A DNA stretch of 64,000 nucleotides from Sporosarcina sp. P32b (GTDB taxonomy: Bacteria; Bacillota; Bacilli; Bacillales_A; Planococcaceae): positions 1 through 64,000 of the forward strand of contig NZ_PDZB01000015.1 of NCBI RefSeq assembly GCF_002743335.1, written 5' to 3'. Of this stretch, positions 10,015-18,766 are shown one piece after another. The position numbers were made by a program, and so were the translations under genes. Each line of letters starts with the position of its first letter. Position 1 is the first letter of the stretch. The notes under the pieces are model-generated. The model saw only the letters and a list, made by a program, of their open reading frames with translations. It was not told where the DNA came from and did no database searches.

Positions 10015-10034
10015 TCATCACGGCGTGTTTTTTT
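9993..10034. terminator. Bidirectional terminator of mrp operon and the Gly/Tyr-rich gene
   Basis: AACACGCCGGATGAC pairs with GTCATCACGGCGTGTT and runs into eight T. Its left arm is inside mrpG. On the other strand it is followed by the T-run needed by the converging small gene. Confidence 0.9.
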
Positions 10035-10276
10035 TAATAGTACGGGTAATATGGATAATACGGTTGTGGATAGTATGGATAGCTGTTGTAGTAAGGTGGG
10101 TAGTATCCACCACCGTAGCCGTAACCTGGAGAAATTGCATTACCTAAAAATCCGCCCACTAATCCACCTAAGAAAGGTCCTCCGAATCCGCCGAAGCCAC
10201 CAAAGCCACCTCCATAACCGCCACCATGGTGACCATGACCACGTCCACCGTATCCACCTCTATAATTTCTTGTCAT
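10034..10276 (-). CDS. Small Gly/Tyr-rich low-complexity protein
   Basis: An 80-residue protein not assigned to a family. Residues 7-33 are GG[YFR]-rich with three histidines. A short hydrophobic PFLGGLVGGFLGNAI block follows, then a Tyr/Pro tail made of PYY repeats. A strong ribosome site (AAAGGGGGAGC) precedes the ATG and a terminator follows, so I take it as a real gene. Composition resembles small spore-coat or envelope proteins of Bacillales, but that is inference. Secondary-structure and homology claims are not possible from such low complexity. Confidence 0.6.
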   Translation of the reverse strand: MTRNYRGGYGGRGHGHHGGGYGGGFGGFGGFGGPFLGGLVGGFLGNAISPGYGYGGGYYPPYYNSYPYYPQPYYPYYPYY

Positions 10277-10346
10277 CCAAGCTCCCCCTTTCCCTTTATC
10301 CTATGACAGACCGAAAAGAAGGAGTGGGGAAAGCGCCTATCTCGAA

Positions 10347-11861
10347 TTATTCTTGTTCTTCTGATTCAGCCGCCAAGCGCTCTACGAAGGTCGCCAATGT
10401 ACGGACCATCACGCCAGTTGCACCTTTAGGGCCGAGCACATGTGGACTAGCCGCGTCAGACGTACCGGCAATATCTAAATGAATCCACGGTGTATCTCCG
10501 ACAAACTCTCCGACGAAGCCGCCTCCGAAGATCATATGGCCATCTCGTCCCGGTGAGTTGTTTAAATCTGCGACATCACTTTTTCGAATCCGTTTACGAT
10601 CGCTTTCAGTTAACGGCATTTGCCAAATGAATTCCCCTGTTTCATCCGCGGCTTCCTGGAATTTATTATAGAATGCGTCATTATTCGTTAGTGCACCTGT
10701 TTTATCATTACCGAGCGCCACAATGACACCACCTGTTAGCGTGGCCACATCAATCAAATACTCAGCGCCCGCTTGCTTCGCATAGGTCACTGCATCAGCC
10801 AGTACTAAACGTCCTTCTGCATCTGTATTCAACACTTCTATCGTCTTACCGCTTAATGATGTGATGACATCATCCGGCTTGAATGCTTCACCGGAAATCA
10901 TGTTATCGGATGAAGCAATGACTGCAAGAACATTTTTCTTCGGTCGTGACTCCCCTATGATTGCCATAGCGCCGAGAACAGCCGCTGCGCCACCCATATC
11001 CCCTTTCATTCCGACCATACCGTCTTTAGGCTTCAATGAATAGCCACCTGTGTCATACGTGATCCCTTTACCGACTAGACCGACGACATCTTCCCACTGT
11101 TCGGTCGCTTGGTACTTCAGCACAATGAGTTTCGGTTCTTCTACTGAACCTTGATTGACCGCAAGAATTGCTCCCATACCAAGCTCTTCCATTTCTGCTT
11201 TACCAAGAATATCAATTTCCAAGTCATAGCTTTCCGCTAATTCTCGTGCGTACTCCGCCATCTTAGTTGGCGTCAATAAGTTAGGTGGTACATTGACTAG
11301 CGTCCTAGCTTCGTTCACTGCATATGCAGAGATCATGCCGACCTCTCCTGCAGCAATGATACTTTCTTCATCTCCTGGCGCGAAGAATGTAACAGTAGTT
11401 AGTGGGACATCCACTTCATTGGATGAAGTCTGGAATCCCTCATACGTATAGGAGCCCATTCCGATACCCTCAGAGGCCAAGAACGCAACGTCCTCACTAT
11501 CAATCTCTTCGTTACAGAACGGCGCTGTCCAGACCCCTACAGAGCGTATACGGTCTTTGTGTAGTTGTTTACCTACCTCAGCGAATAATTCGCGCAATGG
11601 CTGTTCTGTCAGCCGCTTCTGATTGCCTACGCCGACAAAGTACACACGGTCGTAACTTTGCGTTGATAACGCAGGCATTTTAGTAATCGCCTTGAACTTC
11701 TGTTGAACGTCGTGTGATTTGATCCAGTCTGGTAATGAAGGATGGAAAGATTCAACGAACGTATCAAAGCCTTCTACGTTCTCTGGATGGTCTGGTATTC
11801 CTACAATAAGTACTTCTACTTCTTTCTGATCAATTGCGGATGCTGTGTCTACGTTTATCAT
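10347..11861 (-). CDS. pepA: Leucyl aminopeptidase (M17 family, PepA/YuiE)
   Basis: Cytosolic di-metal aminopeptidase releasing N-terminal residues from peptides. The M17 signature NTDAEGRLVLADA is complete, with upstream GKGITYDTGGYSLKP supplying metal-binding Asp and catalytic Lys. It is 504 residues, normal for the family. Start ATG after GGGGAGG. It is divergent from yuiD, as in the B. subtilis yui region. Confidence 0.95.
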   Translation of the reverse strand: MINVDTASAIDQKEVEVLIVGIPDHPENVEGFDTFVESFHPSLPDWIKSHDVQQKFKAITKMPALSTQSYDRVYFVGVGNQKRLTEQPLRELFAEVGKQLHKDRIRSVGVWTAPFCNEEIDSEDVAFLASEGIGMGSYTYEGFQTSSNEVDVPLTTVTFFAPGDEESIIAAGEVGMISAYAVNEARTLVNVPPNLLTPTKMAEYARELAESYDLEIDILGKAEMEELGMGAILAVNQGSVEEPKLIVLKYQATEQWEDVVGLVGKGITYDTGGYSLKPKDGMVGMKGDMGGAAAVLGAMAIIGESRPKKNVLAVIASSDNMISGEAFKPDDVITSLSGKTIEVLNTDAEGRLVLADAVTYAKQAGAEYLIDVATLTGGVIVALGNDKTGALTNNDAFYNKFQEAADETGEFIWQMPLTESDRKRIRKSDVADLNNSPGRDGHMIFGGGFVGEFVGDTPWIHLDIAGTSDAASPHVLGPKGATGVMVRTLATFVERLAAESEEQE

Positions 11862-12018
11862 GTGTTGTTCCTCCCCTTTTCTTTACGCGTTCCCCATACT
11901 AGTATAGACTAGTCAGATTAGCACTTCCAACTACAAATAATTGTTGGTTACATAACGAGTAGATCCAGATTATGTTATACTGAGTGCAAAACTACTGACA
12001 ATAAAGGAGTGGAATCTC

Positions 12019-12495
12019 TTGGCTATTTTTGAAAACATACCGCTCCTCGCAGCGCTATTCGCCATCTTTTTTGCCCAATTTGTGAAAATTCCTATTCATT
12101 TTTTATTAACACGTAAACTCGATTTCGGACTCATGACTTCCACAGGTGGCATGCCCAGTTCTCACTCAGCAGCAGTCACTGCGCTTACAACTTCCATCGC
12201 ATTCGAAGCAGGACTGGATTCACCATTATTCGCCATATCCGCCATATTCGCGGTCATTGTCATGTTCGACGCAACCGGCATTCGCTACCAAGCCGGACAA
12301 CAAGCCTTAATCATCAACCAAATGCGTTCCGACTTCCAAATGTTCGTCAGCGATTTAAAGGATTGGCCAAAGAAAGACAACGACGCTAAAATTCAGGAAC
12401 TTAAAACCCTCCTCGGCCACAAACCAAACGAAGTATTCTTTGGAGCTTTAACAGGTATTCTCATCTCGATCCTTACGTATACGGTTATATTATAA
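12019..12495 (+). CDS. yuiD: Divergent PAP2-family membrane protein YuiD (DUF212)
   Basis: A 158-residue protein with four helices. The DUF212 phosphatase-like motif TGGMPSSHSA lies near residues 41-50, and a second block has FDATGIRYQAGQQA. TTG start at 12019 after AAAGGAG. The substrate is unknown. It sits between pepA and yuiB in conserved order. Confidence 0.85.
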   Translation: MAIFENIPLLAALFAIFFAQFVKIPIHFLLTRKLDFGLMTSTGGMPSSHSAAVTALTTSIAFEAGLDSPLFAISAIFAVIVMFDATGIRYQAGQQALIINQMRSDFQMFVSDLKDWPKKDNDAKIQELKTLLGHKPNEVFFGALTGILISILTYTVIL

Positions 12496-12660
12496 CGTTA
12501 TCAAACCTACTACGACGCTTGCGTATGGCTCTCGCAGGTGTGAGAGAATCTTTCCCGGATCACTAAGAATGGTAGATTAATCTAGGTGAACGGGTTTGGC
12601 ACGTAGGACAACAGTGCCAATACCTCCCCAACCTTTCACGTAATAGTAAAAAGCAAAAAA

Positions 12661-12720
12661 AAAAAACGGAACTGTCACAAGATGTCGTAAATTACGACTT
12701 CCTGCCCAGCTCCGTTTTTT
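12661..12720. terminator. Bidirectional terminator, yuiD and yuiB
   Basis: AAAAAACGGA at 12661-12670 pairs with TCCGTTTTTT at 12711-12720. An inner stem GTCGTAA/TTACGAC lies in the loop. The 240-bp gap after yuiD holds nothing else I recognise. Confidence 0.8.
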
Positions 12721-12734
12721 CATGTCAACACGTA

Positions 12735-13061
12735 TCAGAACATCTGATAGCCCATCTTGCGTAAAACCTTCATTACGAAACCTGCGATAATCGCTCCGAC
12801 CATACCACTCGCCAAAATCACGATATCGACAGCATGAAGCGACATAAGATTCGCTCCTAGCTCACTAAAAGCAAAACCAGGCTTTGTAAAGTACTGATAC
12901 ATCGGCACATCATCAATAATAAAGATCACGATAATCGGATAAATAATAGCCATAAGCCACGTCATACGTAACAGCATATTTAATAAAAAGCCGATACCGA
13001 AAAACATAACAATAAATATCAAGATCGATAGCATTACTTGTGCTATGGATATAGTTTGCAT
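12735..13061 (-). CDS. yuiB: YuiB-like small membrane protein
   Basis: A 108-residue protein with three hydrophobic segments and no known motif. I use the ATG preceded by TGGAGG, which removes ten residues from the longest possible frame and fits the B. subtilis YuiB length of about 105. The assignment rests on position next to yuiD/pepA/yumB as well as size and topology. Confidence 0.6.
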   Translation of the reverse strand: MQTISIAQVMLSILIFIVMFFGIGFLLNMLLRMTWLMAIIYPIIVIFIIDDVPMYQYFTKPGFAFSELGANLMSLHAVDIVILASGMVGAIIAGFVMKVLRKMGYQMF

Positions 13062-13242
13062 GCTTGCTAACCTCCAGTTCATCACTTCCACATTTTACAG
13101 GATGACGCGACGGCTTTCAATAGAATGAGACAGTATACACAGAACGTTCTTTTCAGATGTCATGAATTCTTAAAATCTGACAGACGATTTCCTCTACTTC
13201 GACGGCTTTCACGGTTGACTTGTTGTCTATTTTGTTGCACAT

Positions 13243-13275
13243 AAAAAGCACTCACAAGAGCGAGTGCTTTTTTAT
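13243..13275. terminator. Terminator of yumB
   Basis: AAAAGCACTC and GAGTGCTTTTTT form a compact stem. The region 13062-13242 between yuiB and this site shows no gene. Confidence 0.8.
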
Positions 13276-13278
13276 TAA

Positions 13279-14496
13279 TCATTTTAGAACGTTAAATTTA
13301 CCTTTTTTAATCGTTAGTCCAAGACCACCGATCATGAATAGTGCACGATTATCGATCATTTTCTTCATAAATGACGCTTTCGTACCTGTCACTTTTTTAT
13401 CGAATACTACACCAATTGCATCAGAATCGCCTAAAGAACAAACGCTACCTTTTAAATCGGGTACGAATTCTCTAGTTGGGTTTCCTTTCATCAACGCAAT
13501 GATATTGTTAGCAATCATCTCACCTTGTTGCATAGCAATTTGTGCAGTGGGTGGGTATGGACGATTGATTGCTTCGTTGATCATCAATGCACAGTCACCT
13601 ACTACAAATACATCGTCGTATCCTGGCGCACGCATATCTTTTTCAACTTTAACACGGGCACGCATGTTTTCTATACCTGATTCTTCGATCAAGTGGTTAC
13701 CGCGAACACCGGCAGCCCATACCACCGTACCCGCTTTGATGAATTCAAACTCATCTTCGCCTTTTTTAATCTTCACGCCTTCAGGAGTTGCTTCTACAAC
13801 CGGTGTACCGATAGAGAATTCTACACCTTTAGTGCCCAATTGACGCACTGCGTATTCCACAAGCTCCGGATCGAAACCAGGCAATACCATTGGCGCTGCT
13901 TCTACACATAGAATGCGAACCTTTTTGGCTGGCACATCATATTCCTTACATAATTCAGGTACACGGTTTCCTAGTTCACCTAGATACTCAATTCCTGTGA
14001 AACCTGCTCCACCTACAATGATAGTCAAACGGCTATCGTCTTTTACTTCTTCAGTAGACCATGTAGCGAATTGATATTCCATGTGATCACGAATTTGACG
14101 AGCTGCATTCACATTGGCAATCGACAATGCGTACTTGTCCAAACCTGGGATTCCAAAAGTTTCCCCTTCGAAACCAAGGCCGATTACTAGGTAATCATAT
14201 GTGTGTGAACCGAGATTCGTTTTTACATTTTTAGTCGCAACATCGATGCCCGTAACTTCTGCTTCGATGAACTTTACTTTATTACTATTGATTACACTTG
14301 AAATATCATAGCGAACTTGTTCTGGGGATAATGTTCCAGCTGCCGCTTCATGCAACCAAGTAGATTCATAGTGATAGTCATTTTTGTTAATCAGCACGAT
14401 ATCTGCTTCATCTGCACCTAATGACTTTTGTAAATTTACAACAGTCATCAAACCGCCGTAACCTGCACCCAATACTAAGATTGTTGGTCTTTTCAC
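13279..14496 (-). CDS. yumB: Type II NADH dehydrogenase (NDH-2), YumB-like
   Basis: A 405-residue FAD flavoprotein that passes electrons from NADH to menaquinone at the inner face of the membrane without pumping protons. The N-terminal FAD fold has LGAGYGG (residues 7-13), the NAD fold has [15 protein letters not shown], and GDCAL is the second FAD contact. GTG start after AAGGTGG. Length agrees with YumB (406). A second, more diverged member, yutJ, lies 2.3 kb away. Confidence 0.9.
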   Translation of the reverse strand: MKRPTILVLGAGYGGLMTVVNLQKSLGADEADIVLINKNDYHYESTWLHEAAAGTLSPEQVRYDISSVINSNKVKFIEAEVTGIDVATKNVKTNLGSHTYDYLVIGLGFEGETFGIPGLDKYALSIANVNAARQIRDHMEYQFATWSTEEVKDDSRLTIIVGGAGFTGIEYLGELGNRVPELCKEYDVPAKKVRILCVEAAPMVLPGFDPELVEYAVRQLGTKGVEFSIGTPVVEATPEGVKIKKGEDEFEFIKAGTVVWAAGVRGNHLIEESGIENMRARVKVEKDMRAPGYDDVFVVGDCALMINEAINRPYPPTAQIAMQQGEMIANNIIALMKGNPTREFVPDLKGSVCSLGDSDAIGVVFDKKVTGTKASFMKKMIDNRALFMIGGLGLTIKKGKFNVLK

Positions 14497-14732
14497 GTAA
14501 ATCGAACCACCTTTTAGTTTCTTAAACGCCGAGTACGTGTAAAATCAATCTTACTTGGTTTTGCAGTGCCGGCATTTAGTTTGATATGAATAGAATCTTA
14601 CTTTCATTACTAATAGTAGACCTTTTGAGCACGCATTTCAACAGAATTATTATTGTGCGAATAATCAATTTAGACTAGTAATTTGCCTTTTCTATAATTT
14701 CATCAAATCCTGCTCGACTCAGATGTTTAAAT

Positions 14733-15098
14733 TCAATCACAATCTGCAGGAGCGCCAGCTTTTTTAGCTGTTCTAAATGAAGTACCGCAACCACAATTTG
14801 CAATCGCATTTGGATTGTCGATGGTGAATCCGCCACCCATTAACGACTCTTTATAATCCACTTTTGTACCTACGAGAATAGCTGCATCCTCTTCTTTCAC
14901 AACTACAGGAACTCCATGAGCTGTATAAGAAATATCATCATCTTCTTTTACTTGGGCAAAACCAAGACCGTATGTTAATCCGCTGCAACCTCCGCCATTA
15001 ACGGAAACGCGCAAGAAAGATCCTTCTTCCTCGTTATTCGTCATCATTTTCTTCACGTGAAATGCTGCTGCTTCTGTAATCTCTACTGTATTCGTCAT
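14733..15098 (-). CDS. yutM: HesB/IscA-type Fe-S carrier (YutM, ErpA-like)
   Basis: A-type iron-sulfur carrier with the three conserved cysteines, CSGL and CGCG near the C-terminus. It accepts clusters from the Suf scaffold and delivers them to apo-enzymes. I prefer the ATG at 15098 (121 residues, YutM is 120) to the GTG three codons earlier. The ribosome site is weak (GGAAAGTGAG). The gene lies apart from suf, with nfu close by. Confidence 0.9.
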   Translation of the reverse strand: MTNTVEITEAAAFHVKKMMTNNEEEGSFLRVSVNGGGCSGLTYGLGFAQVKEDDDISYTAHGVPVVVKEEDAAILVGTKVDYKESLMGGGFTIDNPNAIANCGCGTSFRTAKKAGAPADCD

Positions 15099-15227
15099 TA
15101 ATATCACTCACTTTCCACGTTTTCTTTTTATCATATCAATCTCTTTCATCACAATGCAAACAAATAGTCCCCCTACTAGGTCTATTTTAATGTATAATAA
15201 GACTCAGGAAAGAAAGGAATGATACTA

Positions 15228-15923
15228 GTGGAAATCAGCCCCTATTACGAGAAAAAGATGCAATGTTTACTGTGTAAAGAGCCTTTCCCTACTACTAAAA
15301 TTCGTTCTCGCCAAGTAAGGGTAATTGACCATGATAGCGATTTTAGACCTATTTATATAGACAAGGAAGTTAATCCTATTTTTTATAATGTTGCGGTTTG
15401 TCCGCATTGCGGTTTTGCATTCACTGATGATTTCGCACCGTATTTTGCGCCAAGCACAAAAGAGTTGATCGCCAAAAATATAACGGCCAAATGGCATAGT
15501 CGCTCATTTGGTGGTGTACGGACGAAAGAGCAAGCAGTTGAAGCCTATAAATTAGCGTATTTAAATGCCCACTTTAAAAAAGAAAAGCATTTAACGATGG
15601 CTGGGATGATGTTGCGTATAGCTTGGATTTACCGTAATGATGTAAACCGTCAGAAAGAAATGCGTTATCTAGAAATCTCTCGTGATCTGTACATAAGAGC
15701 ATTTTCTGAGGGTGATTATATCGGAACACAAATGTCCGAAACCCGTGTGCAATATATTATTGCCGAGTTATCCTGGCGCATCCAGGACCGTGCAGAAGCC
15801 ATACGAAACTTCTCACGTGTAATTGAAACGCAAAAAAGATCGACTGAACCTACCATCATCCAGATGGCTAAAGATCGATGGCAAGAGATCCGTGATGAAC
15901 AAACTGCTCATAAAACTAGCTGA
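15228..15923 (+). CDS. DUF2225 family protein with two CxxC pairs
   Basis: The N-terminal part has CLLC and, about 45 residues later, CPHC, a likely zinc site. The C-terminal two thirds is helical, TPR-like (AWIYRNDVNRQKEM, AELSWRIQDRAEAIRNF). GTG at 15228 is preferred because AAAGGA at 15213-15218 leaves no space for the ATG at 15219. A TATAAT box is at 15193-15198. The function is unknown. Confidence 0.75.
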   Translation: MEISPYYEKKMQCLLCKEPFPTTKIRSRQVRVIDHDSDFRPIYIDKEVNPIFYNVAVCPHCGFAFTDDFAPYFAPSTKELIAKNITAKWHSRSFGGVRTKEQAVEAYKLAYLNAHFKKEKHLTMAGMMLRIAWIYRNDVNRQKEMRYLEISRDLYIRAFSEGDYIGTQMSETRVQYIIAELSWRIQDRAEAIRNFSRVIETQKRSTEPTIIQMAKDRWQEIRDEQTAHKTS

Positions 15924-15930
15924 ATAATGA

Positions 15931-15972
15931 AAACCGTGCAAAGAAGATCATACTTCATTTGCACGGCTTTTT
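15931..15972. terminator. Bidirectional terminator, DUF2225 gene and nfu
   Basis: AAACCGTGCAAA pairs with TTTGCACGGCTTTT, with an inner GAAG/CTTC extension. It works for both converging genes. Confidence 0.85.
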
Positions 15973-15983
15973 ATTTAATGAAA

Positions 15984-16223
15984 TTAAAAAACCTGTTCTA
16001 CTTCTACTACGCCTGGTACTTCTTCAAGTAATGCACGTTCAATACCAGCTTTTAATGTAATCGTCGAACTAGGGCAAGTTCCGCATGCTCCTAAAAGGCG
16101 CAACTTCACTATTCCTTCATCAATATCCACTAGTTCGCAGTCCCCTCCGTCTCGCAAGAGGAATGGGCGCAATTTATCTAGCACTTCTTTTACCGGCTCA
16201 TATAATTTAATATCTGTTGTCAT
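15984..16223 (-). CDS. nfu: NifU C-terminal-domain Fe-S protein (Nfu, YutI)
   Basis: A stand-alone Nfu domain of about 79 residues that binds and transfers [4Fe-4S] clusters. The motif GACGTCPSS gives the CxxC ligands. ATG at 16223 or a GTG three codons upstream could start it; AAGGAG lies just before either. It is divergent from yuzD, the arrangement found around B. subtilis yutI. Confidence 0.9.
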   Translation of the reverse strand: MTTDIKLYEPVKEVLDKLRPFLLRDGGDCELVDIDEGIVKLRLLGACGTCPSSTITLKAGIERALLEEVPGVVEVEQVF

Positions 16224-16306
16224 TGTAATCACACTCTCCTTTCCTTATACTTATTATAAACTGCCAAGCAGAAAAAATCCAATAATGAATCGGAGGTTTG
16301 ATTAAT

Positions 16307-16633
16307 ATGTCACAATCCCCAGTAACAATTGAAGTATATGGAGCAGAAATCATCTGTGCAAGTTGTGTCAATGCACCTTCTTCCAAAGATACGTATGAAT
16401 GGCTCCAAGCGGCAATATCCAGAAAGTACCCTGAACAACCGTTTACTATTACGTATATTGATATCGAGCAAGAAGTAAAAGAATCACGACAGCAGGAAAT
16501 CGTCGAGAAAATTCGTGAAGACGAGTATTTTTATCCACTCGTTATGATTAATGATGAAATGATCGGCGAAGGCCATATTCAACTGAAGCCTGTTTTCAAT
16601 GCTTTAGAAACGCATGGCTATCACGCAGGATAA
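16307..16633 (+). CDS. yuzD: YuzD family thioredoxin-fold protein (DUF1462)
   Basis: A 108-residue protein with YGAEIICASCVNAPSS near the N-terminus (CxxC), a beta-alpha-beta pattern and PLVMINDEMIGEGHI, typical of thioredoxin-like folds. The ATG at 16307 is ten bases after CGGAGG; an earlier TTG is too close to it. The length equals that of B. subtilis YuzD. The role is unknown; the CxxC and neighbours suggest thiol or metal handling. Confidence 0.8.
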   Translation: MSQSPVTIEVYGAEIICASCVNAPSSKDTYEWLQAAISRKYPEQPFTITYIDIEQEVKESRQQEIVEKIREDEYFYPLVMINDEMIGEGHIQLKPVFNALETHGYHAG

Positions 16634-16677
16634 ATTGATAATTTGATGGATTAATTGAGAACAATACATTCACTTAA

Positions 16678-16711
16678 GCGGTCGTTCTATGTTGAACCGA
16701 CCGTTTTTTTG
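16678..16711 (+). terminator. Terminator of yuzD
   Basis: CGGTCG-TTC and GAA-CCGACCG pair around a short loop and run into seven T. Confidence 0.8.
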
Positions 16712-16776
16712 TATCCAGACCAAAACAAATTACAGCCAAAAAAGCCACTTCATTGAAGTGACTTGTACATAGTATA

Positions 16777-17844
16777 TTACCCATTATGCCATTTATACAT
16801 CCATAGCAAGCCGGATTTCATTAGACGGGCGATTCTTCCTGTAACGGTACGATCCGCCAAGTACGCAAACCCTTGTTTCTTCCCTAATGAACCCATGAAA
16901 CCTTTTAGTTTTAACTCTGGCATTTCAAGCATCAGTGGCTCACCTTTCCAAGTCGAGCGTAATACTTGAACGATTTGCTCTCCTTGAACTTCTGCCAACT
17001 GTGCGCTTGGTGCGTGTGGAAGCGCAGCAATATCGCCGACAACATACACGTTTCGGTAATTAGGGACTTGGTGATATTGATTGAGTACGATACGGCCTGA
17101 ACGGTCTTTCTGAATGACCAAATCATCCACGACCTTACCTGGTTTAATACCAGCTGTCCAAACCACTGCATCTACATCAATTGTATCTTCATGGTTATAT
17201 AGAATATGTTCGCCAACTTTAGTAATGTTGGAATTCGCAACGACTTCTACTTCGTTCTGATCAAACCAACCTTTTACGAAGTTACTCAATCGTTCAGGGA
17301 AGTCACGCAATATACGCGGGCTACGATCGAATAATTTGATTTTCAAATCTGGACGACTTTCACGTAACTCACTCGCTAATTCGATACCGCTAAGCCCAGC
17401 ACCAACGATTCCTACTGTTGCGCCATCACCTAATCCTAGTAACGTCTGATACGTCCTGCGGGATTTGCCGATTGTTTGGATACTTAGCGTATGTTCAGCC
17501 GCTCCAGGTACGTTGTGGTAGTTATCTTCACTACCTAGCCCGATGACTAATTCGTCATATGCAAGTGCTTGACCGTCTGCCAACAACACTTCTTTTTCTT
17601 CAAGTTTAATTTCTTGAATCTCGCCTTCTACCACTTTCAATTGGTCATGAACAGGGATTGCTACACGTACATCGGAATCAGAAACTGTTCCTGCTGCCAG
17701 TGCATAAAATTCTGTTTTTAAACTATGAAATAGGGTTCTATCGACAAGTGTAATTTCAATATCGCTTGGTAATTCTTTATTTAGCAAACGCAATAAAATT
17801 CTCATGTTACCATAGCCGGCACCTAGTAAAAGTAATTTTCTCAT
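16777..17844 (-). CDS. yutJ: NADH dehydrogenase-like flavoprotein YutJ
   Basis: A 355-residue relative of NDH-2, with LGAGYGN at residues 7-13 for FAD, VGAGLSGIELASEL for NAD(P)H, and GDIAALPHAPSAQLAEVQG. It is shorter than YumB, and its C-terminus still has a hydrophobic/basic end (RLMKSGLLWMYKW) that could bind the membrane. Whether it reduces quinone is not shown. ATG after GAAGGAGAG. Divergent from yuzB. Confidence 0.85.
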   Translation of the reverse strand: MRKLLLLGAGYGNMRILLRLLNKELPSDIEITLVDRTLFHSLKTEFYALAAGTVSDSDVRVAIPVHDQLKVVEGEIQEIKLEEKEVLLADGQALAYDELVIGLGSEDNYHNVPGAAEHTLSIQTIGKSRRTYQTLLGLGDGATVGIVGAGLSGIELASELRESRPDLKIKLFDRSPRILRDFPERLSNFVKGWFDQNEVEVVANSNITKVGEHILYNHEDTIDVDAVVWTAGIKPGKVVDDLVIQKDRSGRIVLNQYHQVPNYRNVYVVGDIAALPHAPSAQLAEVQGEQIVQVLRSTWKGEPLMLEMPELKLKGFMGSLGKKQGFAYLADRTVTGRIARLMKSGLLWMYKWHNG

Positions 17845-17982
17845 AATGCTCTCCTTCTATGTCAATTTTCTCGTGCATCTCATTTGTTATTATAGCAGTT
17901 TGTGATAACTTTCACAATATGTCATGTTCATTGACGATTTTGTAAAAAAAGAGTACCATTTCTAGTAGGCGAGGTGAGAAAG

Positions 17983-18219
17983 ATGAATCCCATCGTGGAG
18001 TTTTGTATGAGTAATTTGGCAAATGGTGCCTACCCCGTATTCGAAACGTTGGAACGTGATCCAAACATCGACGTACTGGAATACGGCTGCTTGAGCTATT
18101 GTACGAAATGTAGTGATACGTTGTACGCAATTGTGAATGGTGAACTTGTCGAAGCGGATACTGCCGATGAATTGACAAAGGAAATTTATCAGTTCATTGA
18201 AGATAATCCACTTTTTTAA
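17983..18219 (+). CDS. yuzB: YuzB family protein (UPF0349, DUF1450)
   Basis: A 78-residue protein with cysteines in FCMSNL and GCLSYCTKCSD, which recall a 2Fe-2S or zinc site of thioredoxin-like ferredoxins. The ATG at 17983 follows GAGGTGAG; an in-frame GTG three codons earlier is inside the ribosome site. Conserved next to yutJ, suggesting a redox partnership (inference). Confidence 0.8.
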   Translation: MNPIVEFCMSNLANGAYPVFETLERDPNIDVLEYGCLSYCTKCSDTLYAIVNGELVEADTADELTKEIYQFIEDNPLF

Positions 18220-18234
18220 TAAAATAAATTATAC

Positions 18235-18276
18235 AGGATGTCTTAGAAGCTACCACGCTTTTAGGACATCCTTTTT
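18235..18276 (+). terminator. Terminator of yuzB
   Basis: AGGATGTC at 18235 pairs with GACATCCTTTTT at the right end, with the central TTAGAAGC/GCTTTTA extending it. Confidence 0.8.
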
Positions 18277-18405
18277 CGAATGGGATTAAAGTGAAATCTG
18301 TTTATATTTGCAGAAGTAAGGTAATCACTGAGTACAAAAGGATTGAAGCCCCATCTGGAGACGCTATCCTGAGGACTGGCTTACTCAAGGCAATCTATGA
18401 AAGAA

Positions 18406-18459
18406 CATGCTCCTAACGTTTCTCTTTTACTCGCAAAAGCCGTCCTTAGTAGGATTCTC
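18406..18459 (+). repeat. Degenerate copy of the TGCTCCTAACG sub-element
   Basis: It shares TGCTCCTAACG and TTTTACTCGCAAAAGCCGTC with copies at 45071-45135 and 45646-45710. The second hairpin (AGCCGT/ACGGCT in the others) is broken here, which suggests an old, decaying copy. Confidence 0.65.
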
Positions 18460-18585
18460 AAATCATTTACTGTAGTTAGTGTGTTAAGTATCTTTGTAGT
18501 TAAATATGTTCAAGTTTAAATGCACAAACTGATCACAATCCCCTATTCAAAGCACAACAGAAAGTATCATCCACTTACATTGCAA

Positions 18586-18669
18586 GGATTGGCGCGTAGG
18601 AGGGCGACTCCTAGAGGATCAGCTCACCGCGAACCCATAAAACACGCGTCCCCTCCGAAGCGTCAATCC
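18586..18669 (+). repeat. Dispersed stem-loop element, copy C
   Basis: The ends GGATTG and CAATCC pair, and the stem continues with GGAGGGCG against CGTCCCCTCC. The conserved core GCGACTCCTAGAGGATCAGC and CTCACCG is present, but the internal hairpin seen in other copies is missing. About 35 bp left of it (from GCACAACAGAAAGTATCA to TTGCAAG) are shared with copy D at 44955-45146. Confidence 0.65.
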
Positions 18670-18712
18670 CCATCCCAACAGCCCTATTCCCTTACAACTA
18701 TCTTATAACAAC

Positions 18713-18761
18713 AAAAAAAGCCATCTTAAGAAGCCGTAGCATCACGGCTTCCTAGATAGCT
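18713..18761 (-). terminator. Terminator of yutFE (minus strand)
   Basis: On the minus strand GAAGCCGT pairs with ACGGCTTC, extended by AGCTATCT against AGATGGCT, followed by seven T. Confidence 0.85.
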
Positions 18762-18766
18762 CCATA

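Larger units (their letters stand above)
18277..18712. other. Gene-free spacer with degenerate dispersed repeats
   Basis: The 436-bp gap shows no credible coding gene. A 62-codon frame at 18520-18708 starts without a ribosome site and is made of repeat sequence. What it holds is a degenerate copy of the 'TGCTCCTAACG' sub-element (18406-18459) and one copy of the stem-loop element (18586-18669). Confidence 0.7.

Noticed and set aside
18520..18708. 62-codon frame after yuzB
   Set aside because: Composed of the stem-loop element; no ribosome site and no conserved protein.
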